A stretch of 64,000 nt of DNA from positions 177,886-241,885 of the forward strand of contig CANKBS010000002.1 of assembly GCA_947480015.1 (NCBI GenBank), given 5' to 3'. The translations under genes and the position numbers were made by a program. Below are positions 1 through 9,307 of the stretch, piece by piece. How positions within the stretch are numbered: position 1 is the stretch's first letter; each line of letters opens with the position of its first letter. The notes below the pieces were generated by a model. The model did no database searches and was not told where the DNA came from. It worked only from the letters and a program-made list of their open reading frames with translations. This DNA comes from Sphingobacteriaceae bacterium. Its GTDB lineage: Bacteria > Bacteroidota > Bacteroidia > B-17B0 > Aurantibacillaceae.

Positions 1-1
1 A

Positions 2-3000
2 AATATTAAGCTAAATGGCAGCATTGTAAACAAATTATTTAATGGTTTGTTAACGAGTAAAGACCCTAACGCTGATTTTGATTTTAACGGTACGGTTAGT
101 TTTAAAAATAAGGTGCCTGAAATGGATTTTATTTCAACCATTAACAAACTTAATTTAAGGCAGCTGCATTTCACTAACAGCAGCGATTCCGGAAGTTTGT
201 CGTCGCAGATTTTCATTAAAATTAATGGCACTAATCTGGATGATCTGAGTGGTCAGGTGAATTTTGATAATAGCATTTATCAAACCAAAACCAAAACCTA
301 CAAACTGAGCACCTTTAATATTTTAATGGAACAGAATACGGCCGATAAAAAAATCAGGCTTACCTCGGGCTATTTAAATGCAGTGGCCTATGGTCCCTTT
401 AAATTAAGCAATTTGGGCGGAGCCGTTGAATCAGTTATGTATCATTATTACCCGAGTTTCTTTGCTAAACCCATAAAAGAAAAAAAATACATAGATGATC
501 TAACATTTAAAATCAAGGTAAAAAAATTCAACACCATTAAAGAATTGGTACTGCCCGATATTATGCTTAGTGCCGGTACTGAATTGAATGGGGAATTTAA
601 AGCCGCTGAGAATAAACTTAACATACAGGTAAACTCAGCCAAGGCAGCGTATAAAAGTCTTTTTATGACGGATTTGGTTTTCATACTCAATCAGAATAAA
701 CAAACCGTTTTGGCTGAAGCCTCGGGTAAGGCGATACATTTGGCCGACAGCCTAACCATGGGGAATTTTAATCTGGGTGTAAATTCAATTGATAAACATT
801 CCACCTATTTGGTTGATTGGGATAATTTAAAAAGCCCTGGAAGCAAAGGTGAAATTAAAGGGCAGTTAGATTATTTGGATTCAACTTTTCTCATTGTGAA
901 TGAAAAAATATCCGTCACCGTTAACGACTCCGCTTGGAATCTAATCACCCCCGATACTCTTGTAATTAATAAGGACGGTAGTTTTAGGGTAGAACCGCTG
1001 GTAATTAAAAACAACAAACAACGTATTGAGTTAGCCGGAACCTTATCAGACAGGCTTGGAGACAGTTTGATCATTGGCGTTCATGATTTGGTGCTCGAAC
1101 AATTTAATCCCTTTTTAAAACTCTTTTTATTAAAGCTGGAAGGTAAGATGAACGGGCAAGTGACCTTATCGCATGTAAAAAAGAATTTTGCCTTTACGGG
1201 AAATGTTAATTTGAGTCAATTAAAAATAAATGATAATCCCGTAGGTGAATTGGTTGTGAACACCATTTACCATACATCCGAAAAATTTATTTCGCTCAAT
1301 GGCTATACATCGCTGGGCATGGAGGATGAATTTGGCAATCAAACCAAAAACATTTCATTTAGAGGTTTATATTATCCGGAAAAAAAAACAGAATCGATTG
1401 ATATTGATTTTGCAGCCAAACCTGCCAATTTAAAATTACTGAATCCCTTTTTAGAAGGCATAATTACCATTAAGAATGGTTTTGTGAACGGAGGTGGTAA
1501 AATACATGGCACCCCAAGTGAAATAAAAATTGACGGCAAGTTGCGCTTATTTAACAGTGAGATAAAAGTTGATTATACCAATGTAAGCTATAACATTACA
1601 GGCGACATAGAAGTGATGCCCGATCAGATAAGGTTCTCGGATTTGCAGATGCGTGAAAAAGGCTCTAAACAAGCGGCTCAGGGTGTTATTAACGGCAACA
1701 TTTTCCATGCCAATTTTTCGCGTTTACAAATTGACTACGATATTTCTTATAAAAATATGTTGCTATTAAACACTACTGCCCAAGAGAATAAAAGTTTTTA
1801 TGGAAAAATTTATGGCACCGGCGTCACCGGTATCTATGGTTTTCTGAATAATTTATACATGACTATTGAAGCCACAACTAATAAAAACTCAAAATTTATT
1901 TTGCCTTTAGATGGTCCTGCTGAAATTGATGAAACTGAATTTATTCATTTTGTGAAAAAGGATACCATTACGGTGAAAAAAGAAGCAGAACTTACCGGCT
2001 TTAATCTCGAGATGAAAGTGCACGCCAAACCTGAGGCTCAAGCACAAATAATTATTGATAATAAAACCGGTGATATGTTGAATGTGCAGGGTCAGGGTGA
2101 TTTACTCTTAACCGTGAACACCTTAGGTAAATTTGAAATGTTTGGTGATTACATTATTACCGATGGTAACTATTTATTTACCCTCGAAAATGTGATCAAC
2201 AAAAAATTTGATATTGAAGCGGGATCCAATATTTCGTGGAGTGGTAACCCCATGTCTGCTGAGATTGATGTAACAGCCAGCTACCGGCAACGGGCTTCGG
2301 TAGCCCCTTTATTAAATGATACTTCCAAAACAGGATTATATAAATCGCGCACCCCGGTGGATGCCAAATTAATTATTACCGATAAATTGTTTTCACCGAA
2401 CATCCGTTTTGCTATCGAATTTCCAAACATTGATGCCAGCGCCAGGGCTAGAATTAACAATGTATTGAGCGATGAAACGGAATTAAACCGACAGGTATTT
2501 TCATTTTTATTATTCCGCACTTTTGTAACGCCGCAAATATACAATTCCAATAGTGGCGGTGTTACTGCTCAAGGTGCAGCAGCGAATACCGGCAGCGAAT
2601 TGCTTAGTAATAGGGTGAGCGAATTTTTAAATACTTATTTCGGTACTTTAACGGGCATTCGTGATTTGCAGTTGGGTTTAAATTACCGGCCGGGGAATCA
2701 AACAACCAACGATGCGGTAGACTTGGCTTTGAGCAAACAGTTTTTGGATAATAAAATAACCTTAGATGGGAACTTTGGCGTGAACAGCAATGCCACTTCT
2801 CAAAACTCAAGTGGATTAATTGGTGATGTAAACGTGAACTATAAAATTTCGCAGGACGGTCGTTTTCGTTTAAAAGGCTTTAACCGGAGTAATGATAACT
2901 CTCAAATCACTACAGCCGGTGGTCCGTATACCCAAGGCGTTGGTTTCTTTTACCGCATGGAGTTTGAATCGTTTGGGGAGTTGTATAGAAGATACGTGCA

Positions 3001-3052
3001 AAAAACACAGATTAAAAAAGAGGCAAAAGATAAGGCGAAGGTTGGGAAGTAG
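2..3052 (+). CDS. TamB-like translocation/assembly module protein, 5' end outside the window
   Basis: Large repetitive beta-rich protein ending in a TamB (DUF490)-type C-terminal domain. TamB-family proteins span the periplasm and help deliver lipids or outer-membrane proteins between the two membranes. The frame is open without a stop from the first bases of the window, so the TTG at 47 is not a believable start and the N-terminal anchor lies upstream. About 1,015 residues are visible, whereas Bacteroidota members of the family are usually longer than 1,300. The visible part is rich in short alternating hydrophobic strands; the last 300 residues hold the conserved part, with motifs such as FSFLLFRTF and the final barrel-like strands. 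The lysine-rich tail is followed by a hexanucleotide repeat array. TamB is the only family I consider; the missing start limits certainty. Confidence 0.85.
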   Translation, partial: NIKLNGSIVNKLFNGLLTSKDPNADFDFNGTVSFKNKVPEMDFISTINKLNLRQLHFTNSSDSGSLSSQIFIKINGTNLDDLSGQVNFDNSIYQTKTKTYKLSTFNILMEQNTADKKIRLTSGYLNAVAYGPFKLSNLGGAVESVMYHYYPSFFAKPIKEKKYIDDLTFKIKVKKFNTIKELVLPDIMLSAGTELNGEFKAAENKLNIQVNSAKAAYKSLFMTDLVFILNQNKQTVLAEASGKAIHLADSLTMGNFNLGVNSIDKHSTYLVDWDNLKSPGSKGEIKGQLDYLDSTFLIVNEKISVTVNDSAWNLITPDTLVINKDGSFRVEPLVIKNNKQRIELAGTLSDRLGDSLIIGVHDLVLEQFNPFLKLFLLKLEGKMNGQVTLSHVKKNFAFTGNVNLSQLKINDNPVGELVVNTIYHTSEKFISLNGYTSLGMEDEFGNQTKNISFRGLYYPEKKTESIDIDFAAKPANLKLLNPFLEGIITIKNGFVNGGGKIHGTPSEIKIDGKLRLFNSEIKVDYTNVSYNITGDIEVMPDQIRFSDLQMREKGSKQAAQGVINGNIFHANFSRLQIDYDISYKNMLLLNTTAQENKSFYGKIYGTGVTGIYGFLNNLYMTIEATTNKNSKFILPLDGPAEIDETEFIHFVKKDTITVKKEAELTGFNLEMKVHAKPEAQAQIIIDNKTGDMLNVQGQGDLLLTVNTLGKFEMFGDYIITDGNYLFTLENVINKKFDIEAGSNISWSGNPMSAEIDVTASYRQRASVAPLLNDTSKTGLYKSRTPVDAKLIITDKLFSPNIRFAIEFPNIDASARARINNVLSDETELNRQVFSFLLFRTFVTPQIYNSNSGGVTAQGAAANTGSELLSNRVSEFLNTYFGTLTGIRDLQLGLNYRPGNQTTNDAVDLALSKQFLDNKITLDGNFGVNSNATSQNSSGLIGDVNVNYKISQDGRFRLKGFNRSNDNSQITTAGGPYTQGVGFFYRMEFESFGELYRRYVQKTQIKKEAKDKAKVGK

Positions 3053-3111
3053 AAACACTAAGACAATTAGGACAATCAGGGACACTCAGCTTTTTTAAGT
3101 AAAGTGAAAAT

Positions 3112-3207
3112 TAAGGCTGAGGTTAAGGCTAAGGTTGAGGTTGAGGTTGAGGATAAGGTTGAGGATAAGGTTGAGGATAACGTTGAGGCTGAGGATAAGG
3201 CGAAGAT
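3112..3207. repeat. Degenerate hexanucleotide tandem array (RAGGNT units)
   Basis: About sixteen consecutive 6-bp units of the types AAGGCT, GAGGTT, AAGGTT and GAGGAT. They lie between the stop of the TamB-like gene and the convergent membrane-protein gene. The last codons of the TamB-like gene already contain matching units (AAGGCG, AAGGTT). A second, longer array of the same units lies at 32268-32417. Confidence 0.9.
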
Positions 3208-3213
3208 TAAAAA

Positions 3214-3948
3214 TTAAATATTATTACCGATTAAATCTTCAGATTGTTCTTCCTCCTCTTCTTCTTCATCCTCTTTTCTTGCTTCAATGGTTTGTAAATT
3301 CAATGCAATGCCTTTGTAAATCACAATTAAAGAAATGATCATAATCACATGCGCAATATCTTTATAGTTAAACCATTCGTGTAATGAGATTTTCAAAGAA
3401 TGAACAATGAGTGAAAAGAATGAAATGGATATGCCCGTCACAACAATGGCACTACCCTTTTCTTCTCGGCGTTTATAAGCTTGATAATGCACAACGAGGG
3501 CGTACACTAAAACCATGGCTGCGTTAATTTTAATAATCACAAAATCGTTTTGCACAAAGGCTAAACCAATCAAGGCAATAATCCACATACTTATAAAGCG
3601 AACAAAATTGATGTTGTATGATTGCGTGGTAAGATGTGTGTAGGAATACGTGGCTCTAAAACAATAATATACGGCCAGTAAATTAAGTACATTGGAAATA
3701 AAGAAAATGGTTTTAAAGAATAAATCGCCCAACTGAAAATGCACCGCATGTGCGATAGCGCCAAATAAACCACTAATACCCATGAAAATAATAAAACGGC
3801 TCATGTGCAAAGCATAATCGTGTTTCACTTTTTTAAGTTCGCGTGAAAAAAACAAACAAAATAAGAAAAAGATCACATTGGTTAAAATAACCATAGGTTC
3901 AAAAACGGGTCGACCAAAGAGAACAATATACGAATAATCGAATTTCAT
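3214..3948 (-). CDS. Hypothetical seven-helix membrane protein with acidic tail
   Basis: 244 residues with about seven hydrophobic segments, roughly at residues 17-35, 50-70, 78-103, 116-135, 137-158, 170-192 and 202-220. They are followed by a strongly acidic C-terminal tail with a run of glutamates. Histidines sit near membrane borders (HAVHF; HSLKISLHEW; DIAHVIM), which could bind a metal or haem, but I recognise no family with certainty. It is the third gene of a minus-strand run after an outer-membrane protein and a CPA2-type antiporter; 50 bases separate it from the antiporter start. A role linked to ion homeostasis is only a guess from that position. Confidence 0.7.
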   Translation of the reverse strand: MKFDYSYIVLFGRPVFEPMVILTNVIFFLFCLFFSRELKKVKHDYALHMSRFIIFMGISGLFGAIAHAVHFQLGDLFFKTIFFISNVLNLLAVYYCFRATYSYTHLTTQSYNINFVRFISMWIIALIGLAFVQNDFVIIKINAAMVLVYALVVHYQAYKRREEKGSAIVVTGISISFFSLIVHSLKISLHEWFNYKDIAHVIMIISLIVIYKGIALNLQTIEARKEDEEEEEEEQSEDLIGNNI

Positions 3949-3998
3949 GTTAAAGCCTTAAAACTACAATTTTTTTTTAAAATGATAAGGTTTGGAAA

Positions 3999-6155
3999 TC
4001 AAATTTCTTCCTCTTCTTCCTTTTTAAATATACCAGTAATTTTACCCGTAAATTGTTTTACCTGAACGTATTTATTACCGATATTGGGCGAGCTGATATC
4101 ATCGATACGACCGTCCTGCATAGCTTTCGAGATGTCGGGATAAAAGACAATAAAACTGGTGAATTCGAAGTTTTTACCCAATTTCCTTGGCATTTCATCA
4201 ACCACATAATCGAAGCTGAGGGTTTGTTTACGGGCTGTTAAAAACACATACAGATCATCCTCAATCGGCCCATTTACCTGTTCAATACTCTCAAAACTTG
4301 GCGGCACTTTATAAGCGTAATACGATTGCTTTTTATCGCCAATCAATTTTGAAAAAACACTAAGGGTATTTCCGGCACCATAAATAGTAGCTGTTGTCCC
4401 GAGTTGTTTAAGGAGGGCGTTTATTTTAATAACCGAACGGGCAAAGCCATTTTCTAGTTCGGCATTGGGAGTAATTACTACAATAATACGTTGAAAGGTA
4501 TTTAGGGGTTGAAGAATTTTTGAAATGATGATGGCTTGTTTGGATTTGGCAAGAAGATTAGCAGCTACCGATCCGAAAATTAAATTACTTCCGCTTTGAT
4601 TTGCTTTGTAAGAAATAAGAATATCTGAAATATTATAGGCCTTTGCGGTGCGCACGATTCCATCAACTATACTTAGATCCACTTTCTTAAGCACTTCCAC
4701 TTTTTTATCACCACTAGCAATTTGTTCTGCCACGCCCTCAATCACCTTTCTTACAATGTTGAGTTTTTCATCGGCATCGGCATCATCTTCTACAATGCTT
4801 AATGGGTATATAGGTTCGAGCGATTTCTGATCTTTGACTAATAACGCCAAATCAATTAGCCGTTGTATGTTATCGGGATTACTTACCGGTATTAAAATCC
4901 TTTCCAAACGGTCGGGATTACGTCTCACCACTTCCTTTTCAAGGATGGCAATTTTACGGGCCGCACGTTCGGTAACAAATGAACTCACCAAACAAGAAAC
5001 CAAAATTAAAATGATGGTACCGTTAATAACATTTTGATCGAAGAGTTTAATGTCGAATCCTACTTTAATAACAGCCAAAGTAGCGGCCGCATGCGACACA
5101 CTTAAACCAAAAATAATATTACGTTCGTAATTATTGTATTTGTAAATAAGACTCGTGAACCAAGCCGCCAGATATTTGGTGGAAAGACCAACCACAGCCA
5201 AAATTCCGGCAAAAATAAGCGCCGTAGTGCCACTAAAAAACAATTTAATATCTACCAACATACCTGCCGAGATGAGGAAAAAAGGAATGAACAAGGTATT
5301 CCCTATAAAAATAATGCGGTTCATTAAAATACTGGTATGCGGTATAATTTTATTTAAACCCAAGCCTGCTAAAAAGGCGCCAATAATGGGTTCTACGCCA
5401 GCCAACTCACTTATGAAGCCCGAAATAAATACCACGGCCAATACAAAAATATAATGCGAACTAGCTTGAGCTTCAATGTTTCGAAAAAACCAACGTGAAA
5501 TTTTAGGCAATAAATAAAGCGTTGAGAATAATAATAACCCTAAAGATACCGCTACCCGAAACCAAAAGGCCCCGTTAATTTCACCAGTAACCACATTGGT
5601 TATAATACCCAATAAAATAAGCACCGCCGAGTCGGTAATAATGGTCCCACCAAAAGTAACCTGCACCGCCCTATTTTTCACAATGCCCATATTACTTACA
5701 ATGGGATAACTTAAAAGGGTGTGGGTACTAAACATACTGGCCAATAACAAAGCCGACCAGGTTGAAAAATGAAACACATAAATACAAACAACATAACCTA
5801 TGGTAATGGGAATTAAAAACGTGAGAGCTCCAAAAACCACACTCTTACTGCGGTTTTGTTTAAACTCCTGCATATCAATTTCTAGCCCTGCTAAAAACAT
5901 AATATACAACAAACCTGTTTTTGAAAACAATTCGAAACTGTTGGTAGATTCGATGATGTGTAATGATTTGGGTCCAATAAATACGCCGGCCAGTATAAGG
6001 CCAATGATACCGGGAATGCGAAAACGCTTAAATAAAAGTGGAGAAAAAAGAATGATTAATAAGGTGAGCGCAAGAATCAATACCGGATTTTTGAGCGGCA
6101 GATACTGATTAAAGAAAAAACTCAGTTTATAAAAAAAATCTTGTGGTGTTGTCAT
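3999..6155 (-). CDS. CPA2-type cation:proton antiporter with C-terminal UspA-like domain
   Basis: 718 residues. The first 400 or so are a Na+/H+ exchanger domain of the KefB/CPA2 type with about twelve hydrophobic helices and family motifs such as GLILAGVFIGPKSL near the N-terminus and GAFLAGL mid-domain. Residues from about 415 to 560 look like a universal-stress-protein fold (RILIPVSNPDN at its start) in place of the usual RCK/TrkA domain, so gating may respond to a nucleotide or another small ligand. It would exchange K+ or Na+ for protons at the inner membrane. Its start is 4 bases after the stop of the upstream outer-membrane protein gene, so the two are almost certainly co-transcribed. 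Confidence 0.9.
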   Translation of the reverse strand: MTTPQDFFYKLSFFFNQYLPLKNPVLILALTLLIILFSPLLFKRFRIPGIIGLILAGVFIGPKSLHIIESTNSFELFSKTGLLYIMFLAGLEIDMQEFKQNRSKSVVFGALTFLIPITIGYVVCIYVFHFSTWSALLLASMFSTHTLLSYPIVSNMGIVKNRAVQVTFGGTIITDSAVLILLGIITNVVTGEINGAFWFRVAVSLGLLLFSTLYLLPKISRWFFRNIEAQASSHYIFVLAVVFISGFISELAGVEPIIGAFLAGLGLNKIIPHTSILMNRIIFIGNTLFIPFFLISAGMLVDIKLFFSGTTALIFAGILAVVGLSTKYLAAWFTSLIYKYNNYERNIIFGLSVSHAAATLAVIKVGFDIKLFDQNVINGTIILILVSCLVSSFVTERAARKIAILEKEVVRRNPDRLERILIPVSNPDNIQRLIDLALLVKDQKSLEPIYPLSIVEDDADADEKLNIVRKVIEGVAEQIASGDKKVEVLKKVDLSIVDGIVRTAKAYNISDILISYKANQSGSNLIFGSVAANLLAKSKQAIIISKILQPLNTFQRIIVVITPNAELENGFARSVIKINALLKQLGTTATIYGAGNTLSVFSKLIGDKKQSYYAYKVPPSFESIEQVNGPIEDDLYVFLTARKQTLSFDYVVDEMPRKLGKNFEFTSFIVFYPDISKAMQDGRIDDISSPNIGNKYVQVKQFTGKITGIFKKEEEEEI

Positions 6156-6159
6156 AAGC

Positions 6160-6861
6160 CTAATCTTCCTGTTCCCTGGTATCTAATAAATAACGGCTTC
6201 TAGTCCCTTTAAACAGCCTGTAAATGCTAGGCGCTCGCATGTTAAACCGGAGTCCGGCTGCAAAACAAACGTCCAGTATGGTTAATTGTTTGTTTCCTTC
6301 ATTAACACCAATGCGCATTTTATAATCCAGAAAAAAACTTCCGGGTTTAAAATAATACTCATAACCTGTACCAATGTTCAAACCAAGCCATTTCGTTTGC
6401 ACTACCGAATTTTTAGGATATATGATACTTAAATTTAAAAAGTCGTTTAAGCCCGTAAAATATCCCCTAAAAACATTATAGCTTAAACCCACCAAGGGGT
6501 AAAAATAAGCATCGGTCTTTTTAAACCGAGCAATCAAATGGGCATTGGCTTCCAGGGTGTGGGCAGTAATATTTGACCAAGTGGGTTCAATGTTGATGGG
6601 TTTAAAATAGGTATATTCCAAACTTAACCTGAATATTTTTTTTCCCCCATAAATCAGGGTGGCATTATAGCCTGTAGCATCGTTATTTTGTTTTATGTTA
6701 CGCGAAAGGTACAATACACTGCGGGTTAATCCCACACCAAGGGCAAAATTAGTAGTGCTTGATTTAGATTTGGCTTTGGGTTTTTTAATAAGGTGCGGTT
6801 GAGCGAAAAAGATCCCGCTGAAGAAGAGACAAAATAACATATGGGTGAATCTCCTGCGCAT
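6160..6861 (-). CDS. Secreted outer-membrane beta-barrel-like protein, unknown function
   Basis: 233 residues. An N-terminal signal peptide (about residues 1-21, ending near FFAQP) is followed by a lysine-rich linker and alternating aromatic and glycine-rich strands (LSLEYTYFKP, YFYPLVGLSYNVFRGYF, NIGTGYEYYFKPGSFFLDYKMRIG), typical of small outer-membrane barrels. I cannot assign a family. It is the first gene of the run with the antiporter, whose start follows by 4 bases. The promoter should lie in the 220-base gap shared with the divergent gene at 7086. Confidence 0.7.
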   Translation of the reverse strand: MRRRFTHMLFCLFFSGIFFAQPHLIKKPKAKSKSSTTNFALGVGLTRSVLYLSRNIKQNNDATGYNATLIYGGKKIFRLSLEYTYFKPINIEPTWSNITAHTLEANAHLIARFKKTDAYFYPLVGLSYNVFRGYFTGLNDFLNLSIIYPKNSVVQTKWLGLNIGTGYEYYFKPGSFFLDYKMRIGVNEGNKQLTILDVCFAAGLRFNMRAPSIYRLFKGTRSRYLLDTREQED

Positions 6862-7034
6862 CCCTACAAAATTAAGCTAATTTCGGTTGAAATTACAGTA
6901 GGCCCTAAAATTTGTTAAGTGGCCTATGCAATTAAAAACAATAGTTACATTTAGGGCTGTAAGCTTACCACTCAATAAAAACAGAAATCAAAAGCAAATT
7001 GTTGAGTAAGGGCTTTAATACCATAAAAATCAAA

Positions 7035-7042
7035 TATCTTTG
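7035..7042 (+). promoter_or_regulatory. Putative -7 promoter element TATCTTTG
   Basis: Matches the Bacteroidota -7 consensus TAnnTTTG, 43 bases before the start of the gene at 7086. No clear -33 TTG at the expected distance was seen. Confidence 0.5.
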
Positions 7043-7085
7043 TTAAGCCTTATTTACAAATGAGGGCTTAAAATAAAATTATACC

Positions 7086-7748
7086 ATGAAATCAGGCGCA
7101 GCCATAACACTTCTTATCATTTTAGCTTTTGGCAGTTTACATGCACAAGATAAAAAAGCCAAAGCGGCTAACACTTTGATTCAATTTTCGGGCGTGGTTC
7201 TCGATCAGGATAGTTTAACCGCTATTCCCTTTGTATCGGTTATTATTAAAGGAACAGGACGAGGCACCATTTCCGATTTTCCACATGGCTTTTTTAGCAT
7301 CGTGGTGAGTCCGGGTGATGAATTGGAATTTCATTCGATCAGTCATAAAGCCAGAAGTTATAAGATTTCCGATACTACCCGCTTAAAATACTATTATGCC
7401 ATTCAGGTATTAACCAAAGATACCATTGAATTACCACCTATTGAAGTATACCCATGGCCGAGTCGCGAAGATTTTAAACGTTCGTTTTTAGCCCTTAATT
7501 TAAATGAAACCGATGGTGAACGCGCCGAAAATAACATGAACCGCGAGGAGCTGAGTTATTTGGAAAGAACGCAACCTTCTAGCGCCAGCGAGAATTATAA
7601 ATACGTGATGCAGAGTTATTATACCAAGGTTTATACAAGCGGACAACAACCGGTAAACAATTTATTAAATCCTATTAAATGGGCTCAGTTTATTGATTCA
7701 TGGCGTAAGGGTAAGTTTAGCAGCACAAAAAACAAAAAGGTTAATTGA
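7086..7748 (+). CDS. Secreted protein with carboxypeptidase-regulatory-like domain
   Basis: 220 residues. A signal peptide (about 1-20, ending HAQ) is followed by a carboxypeptidase-regulatory-like beta-sandwich (about 32-115) with the family pattern GVVLDQDSLTAIPFVSVIIKGTGRGT and then FSIVVSPGDELEFHSISHK. In Bacteroidota this domain is the N-terminal plug-side extension of TonB-dependent receptors but also occurs, as here, in short stand-alone periplasmic proteins. The rest (about 125-220) is polar and contains PIEVYPWPSREDFKR. There is no receptor barrel, so it is not a truncated SusC at this length. The exact role is unknown. Confidence 0.75.
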   Translation: MKSGAAITLLIILAFGSLHAQDKKAKAANTLIQFSGVVLDQDSLTAIPFVSVIIKGTGRGTISDFPHGFFSIVVSPGDELEFHSISHKARSYKISDTTRLKYYYAIQVLTKDTIELPPIEVYPWPSREDFKRSFLALNLNETDGERAENNMNREELSYLERTQPSSASENYKYVMQSYYTKVYTSGQQPVNNLLNPIKWAQFIDSWRKGKFSSTKNKKVN

Positions 7749-7763
7749 TCTTTTTATTATTAG

Positions 7764-7786
7764 AATTTTAACTCCTTAAAATTTTT
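7764..7786 (+). terminator. Weak AT-rich hairpin terminator
   Basis: Stem AATTTTAA / TTAAAATT with a CTCC loop followed by a short T run, 16 bases after the stop of the gene ending at 7748. Confidence 0.45.
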
Positions 7787-7815
7787 CCTTTTTAGTATTT
7801 TATTAAGATTTTTAT

Positions 7816-8116
7816 TTGGGCGCCCGGGCGGGCTACTTCGGGCTCGCTAATCGCTCGGCTTTTTGGCCGCAGAGAGGCAGCGGCCAAAAGAGCTAAACCC
7901 TGCGTATCCCTGGCGCGGAAATACGTTGTTTTAGAATTATTCCTTCTTCTGCGCTTCTTAAATTTATTTTTCGAAATTTAATTCCAGCATTTAACGTTGA
8001 CAATTTACTTAAAAATGAAAGCTTGTTTTAAAATATATTTGGGCGCCCGGGCGGGCTGCTTTGGGAACTAAGCACTGGCTTGCTGCCCTATCTCTTGGGC
8101 GCGGAATTCCGGGGTT
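7816..8116 (-). repeat. Two decayed, inverted relatives of the multi-hairpin element
   Basis: Two sub-copies (about 7816-7926 and 8038-8116) begin with TTGGGCGCCCGGGCGGGCT. The first contains the TTTGGCCGC / GCGGCCAAA stem followed by the GAGCTAAA side motif of the element described at 8611, read on the minus strand. They lack the CCCAATCAGG hairpin. No gene was seen in this part of the 7749-9003 gap. Confidence 0.6.
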
Positions 8117-8164
8117 TTAGCAATAACTGAATTCTCATATTGTATCAATCCTTTTTTTAGAACT

Positions 8165-8541
8165 TAATTTTGCCTTGATGCACGGCAAAGGTGCCTAAAC
8201 ACGTTTGAGCGGGATTGTGGCAGTAGCAAAAAATCAAGGCTTTTTGAAGGCTTACATTTTCTGTGTGCCTAGTTGTAATCATTTAGCAGTATTGTAATTC
8301 CCATACTTTAGCAGTTTCTTTTTTTAGAACTTACTTTTTGCCTTGACGCAAAACAAAAAAGTCAAGGCGATTTGCCAACCTTCATTTTTCGCTATGATGC
8401 CTAAATGCAATACCCATTTAACGAAAAATGCTTTGCACGGTCTGGCTGCTTGCTTTGCAAGCCCCTACACCAAATCGCCATCTGCCAGCGCACACGCCGA
8501 GACGTAGCTAAACGCCTAATTTATTTTTCGCCACGCATTCA
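8165..8541. repeat. About 375-bp repeat module, copy 1 (other copy at 18364)
   Basis: Collinear with 18364-18741. The first part (TGCCTTGATGCACGGCAAA, then CACGTTTGAGCGGG) is moderately similar; the last 210 bases are nearly identical, differing at only a few positions up to CGCCACGCATT. An open frame here (8405-8641) is not conserved beyond the repeat and is not called as a gene. Confidence 0.85.
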
Positions 8542-8610
8542 AAGCCATCGAGATTTCAAAGCGAGAATTTCTGAGGCCGAACAGCGAGAAGGCCAACGGG
8601 ATATACTAGT

Positions 8611-8917
8611 GCCCCTGAAGCGAAAGGCTTGCGGAAATTAAACGTGGCCTTTCTGCTTTAGGGGGCTAGCAAGGTGAAGGTTCGTTAATTAAGTTTAAGA
8701 CAGTATTTATTGTAAGTTTAAAGGCTAAAATTTCCGAGAACATTAAAGAGGGTTATATTATACGGATTCCTGCGCCATGGGATGTGACGGGTTTAGTTCT
8801 TTTTTGCCGCTTGTCTCTTTAGCGGCAAAAAAAACCGAAACGAAGTGGAGCCCAGAGCAGCCCGATCCCAATCAGGCTTCCGGAAAAAAAGAAGAGCCTG
8901 ATTGGGAGGCGCCCAAA
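8611..8917 (+). repeat. Multi-hairpin dispersed element, copy A
   Basis: Three hairpins in order. H1 has arms CCCCTGAAGCGAAAGGC and GCCTTTCTGCTTTAGGGG. After an AT-rich spacer and GCGCCATGGGATG comes H3, with stem TTTTTTGCCGC / GCGGCAAAAAA around the loop TTGTCTCTTTA. Last is H2, with arms CCCAATCAGGCTTC and GAAGAGCCTGATTGGG, ending GGCGCCCAAA. Further copies are at 18902-19254, 28747-29059 (inverted) and 40162-40498. No coding potential was seen. Confidence 0.85.
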
Positions 8918-9003
8918 TAATACATAAACGCATTGAAGCATTCAAAATTCTTTAGACTCTTTCAACTATCGATCCATCTACTTATTTAAATTGAAAACAG
9001 AGC

Positions 9004-9273
9004 TTAATGATGTGTAATTTTGCGGGAATGGCGCATTTGTCGTTTAGCCATACGTTTCTGATGTTTTAATTCACGTTTCTCTGAGCGGGCGATGCGGGCA
9101 CTGGGTTTATTTTTAGCCTTGCGATCGAGGTATGGATTATAAGATTGGTTATTCTTCCGCCATTTACGCCATACATGCCGTCTTTCTTTTTTCTCCTTAA
9201 AATTATACTGCGCATAAACACAGTTAGTCGAAAAAATAAATAGGATAAAAAAAATGGCGATCAGTCGTTTCAT
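9004..9273 (-). CDS. Small secreted, strongly basic protein
   Basis: 89 residues. A clear signal peptide (about 1-22, MKRLIAIFFILFIFSTNCVYA then Q) is followed by a mature part dominated by Lys, Arg and His (EKKERRHVWRKWRKNN; KHQKRMAKRQMRHSRKITHH). No family is recognised. Such short cationic exported proteins are common and uncharacterised in Bacteroidota. It ends 34 bases from the convergently positioned repeat gap and lies just downstream of the ClC channel gene on the same strand, with 34 bases between them, so co-transcription is likely. Confidence 0.65.
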   Translation of the reverse strand: MKRLIAIFFILFIFSTNCVYAQYNFKEKKERRHVWRKWRKNNQSYNPYLDRKAKNKPSARIARSEKRELKHQKRMAKRQMRHSRKITHH

Positions 9274-9307
9274 ACATGAATAATACGAAGGTAAAGGTAG
9301 CTAATAA

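Noticed and set aside
3135..3338. Frame with alternating Arg-Leu/Ile residues
   Set aside because: It only reads the hexanucleotide array in one of its three frames and then runs antisense into a real gene.
8405..8641. 78-residue open frame inside the repeat region
   Set aside because: It spans the end of one repeat module and the start of another; the second copy of the repeat does not keep the frame past the shared core, and the product is cysteine- and arginine-rich without any pattern of a real protein.
8165..8917. CRISPR array in the repeat-rich gap
   Set aside because: The repeats are not short, evenly spaced or separated by unique spacers, and no cas gene is in the window.
7749..9003. 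Chromosomal integron or attC-like cassette array
   Set aside because: No integron integrase is present and the hairpins lack the paired R and L core sites of attC sites; the modules repeat at distant loci instead of in a tandem series.
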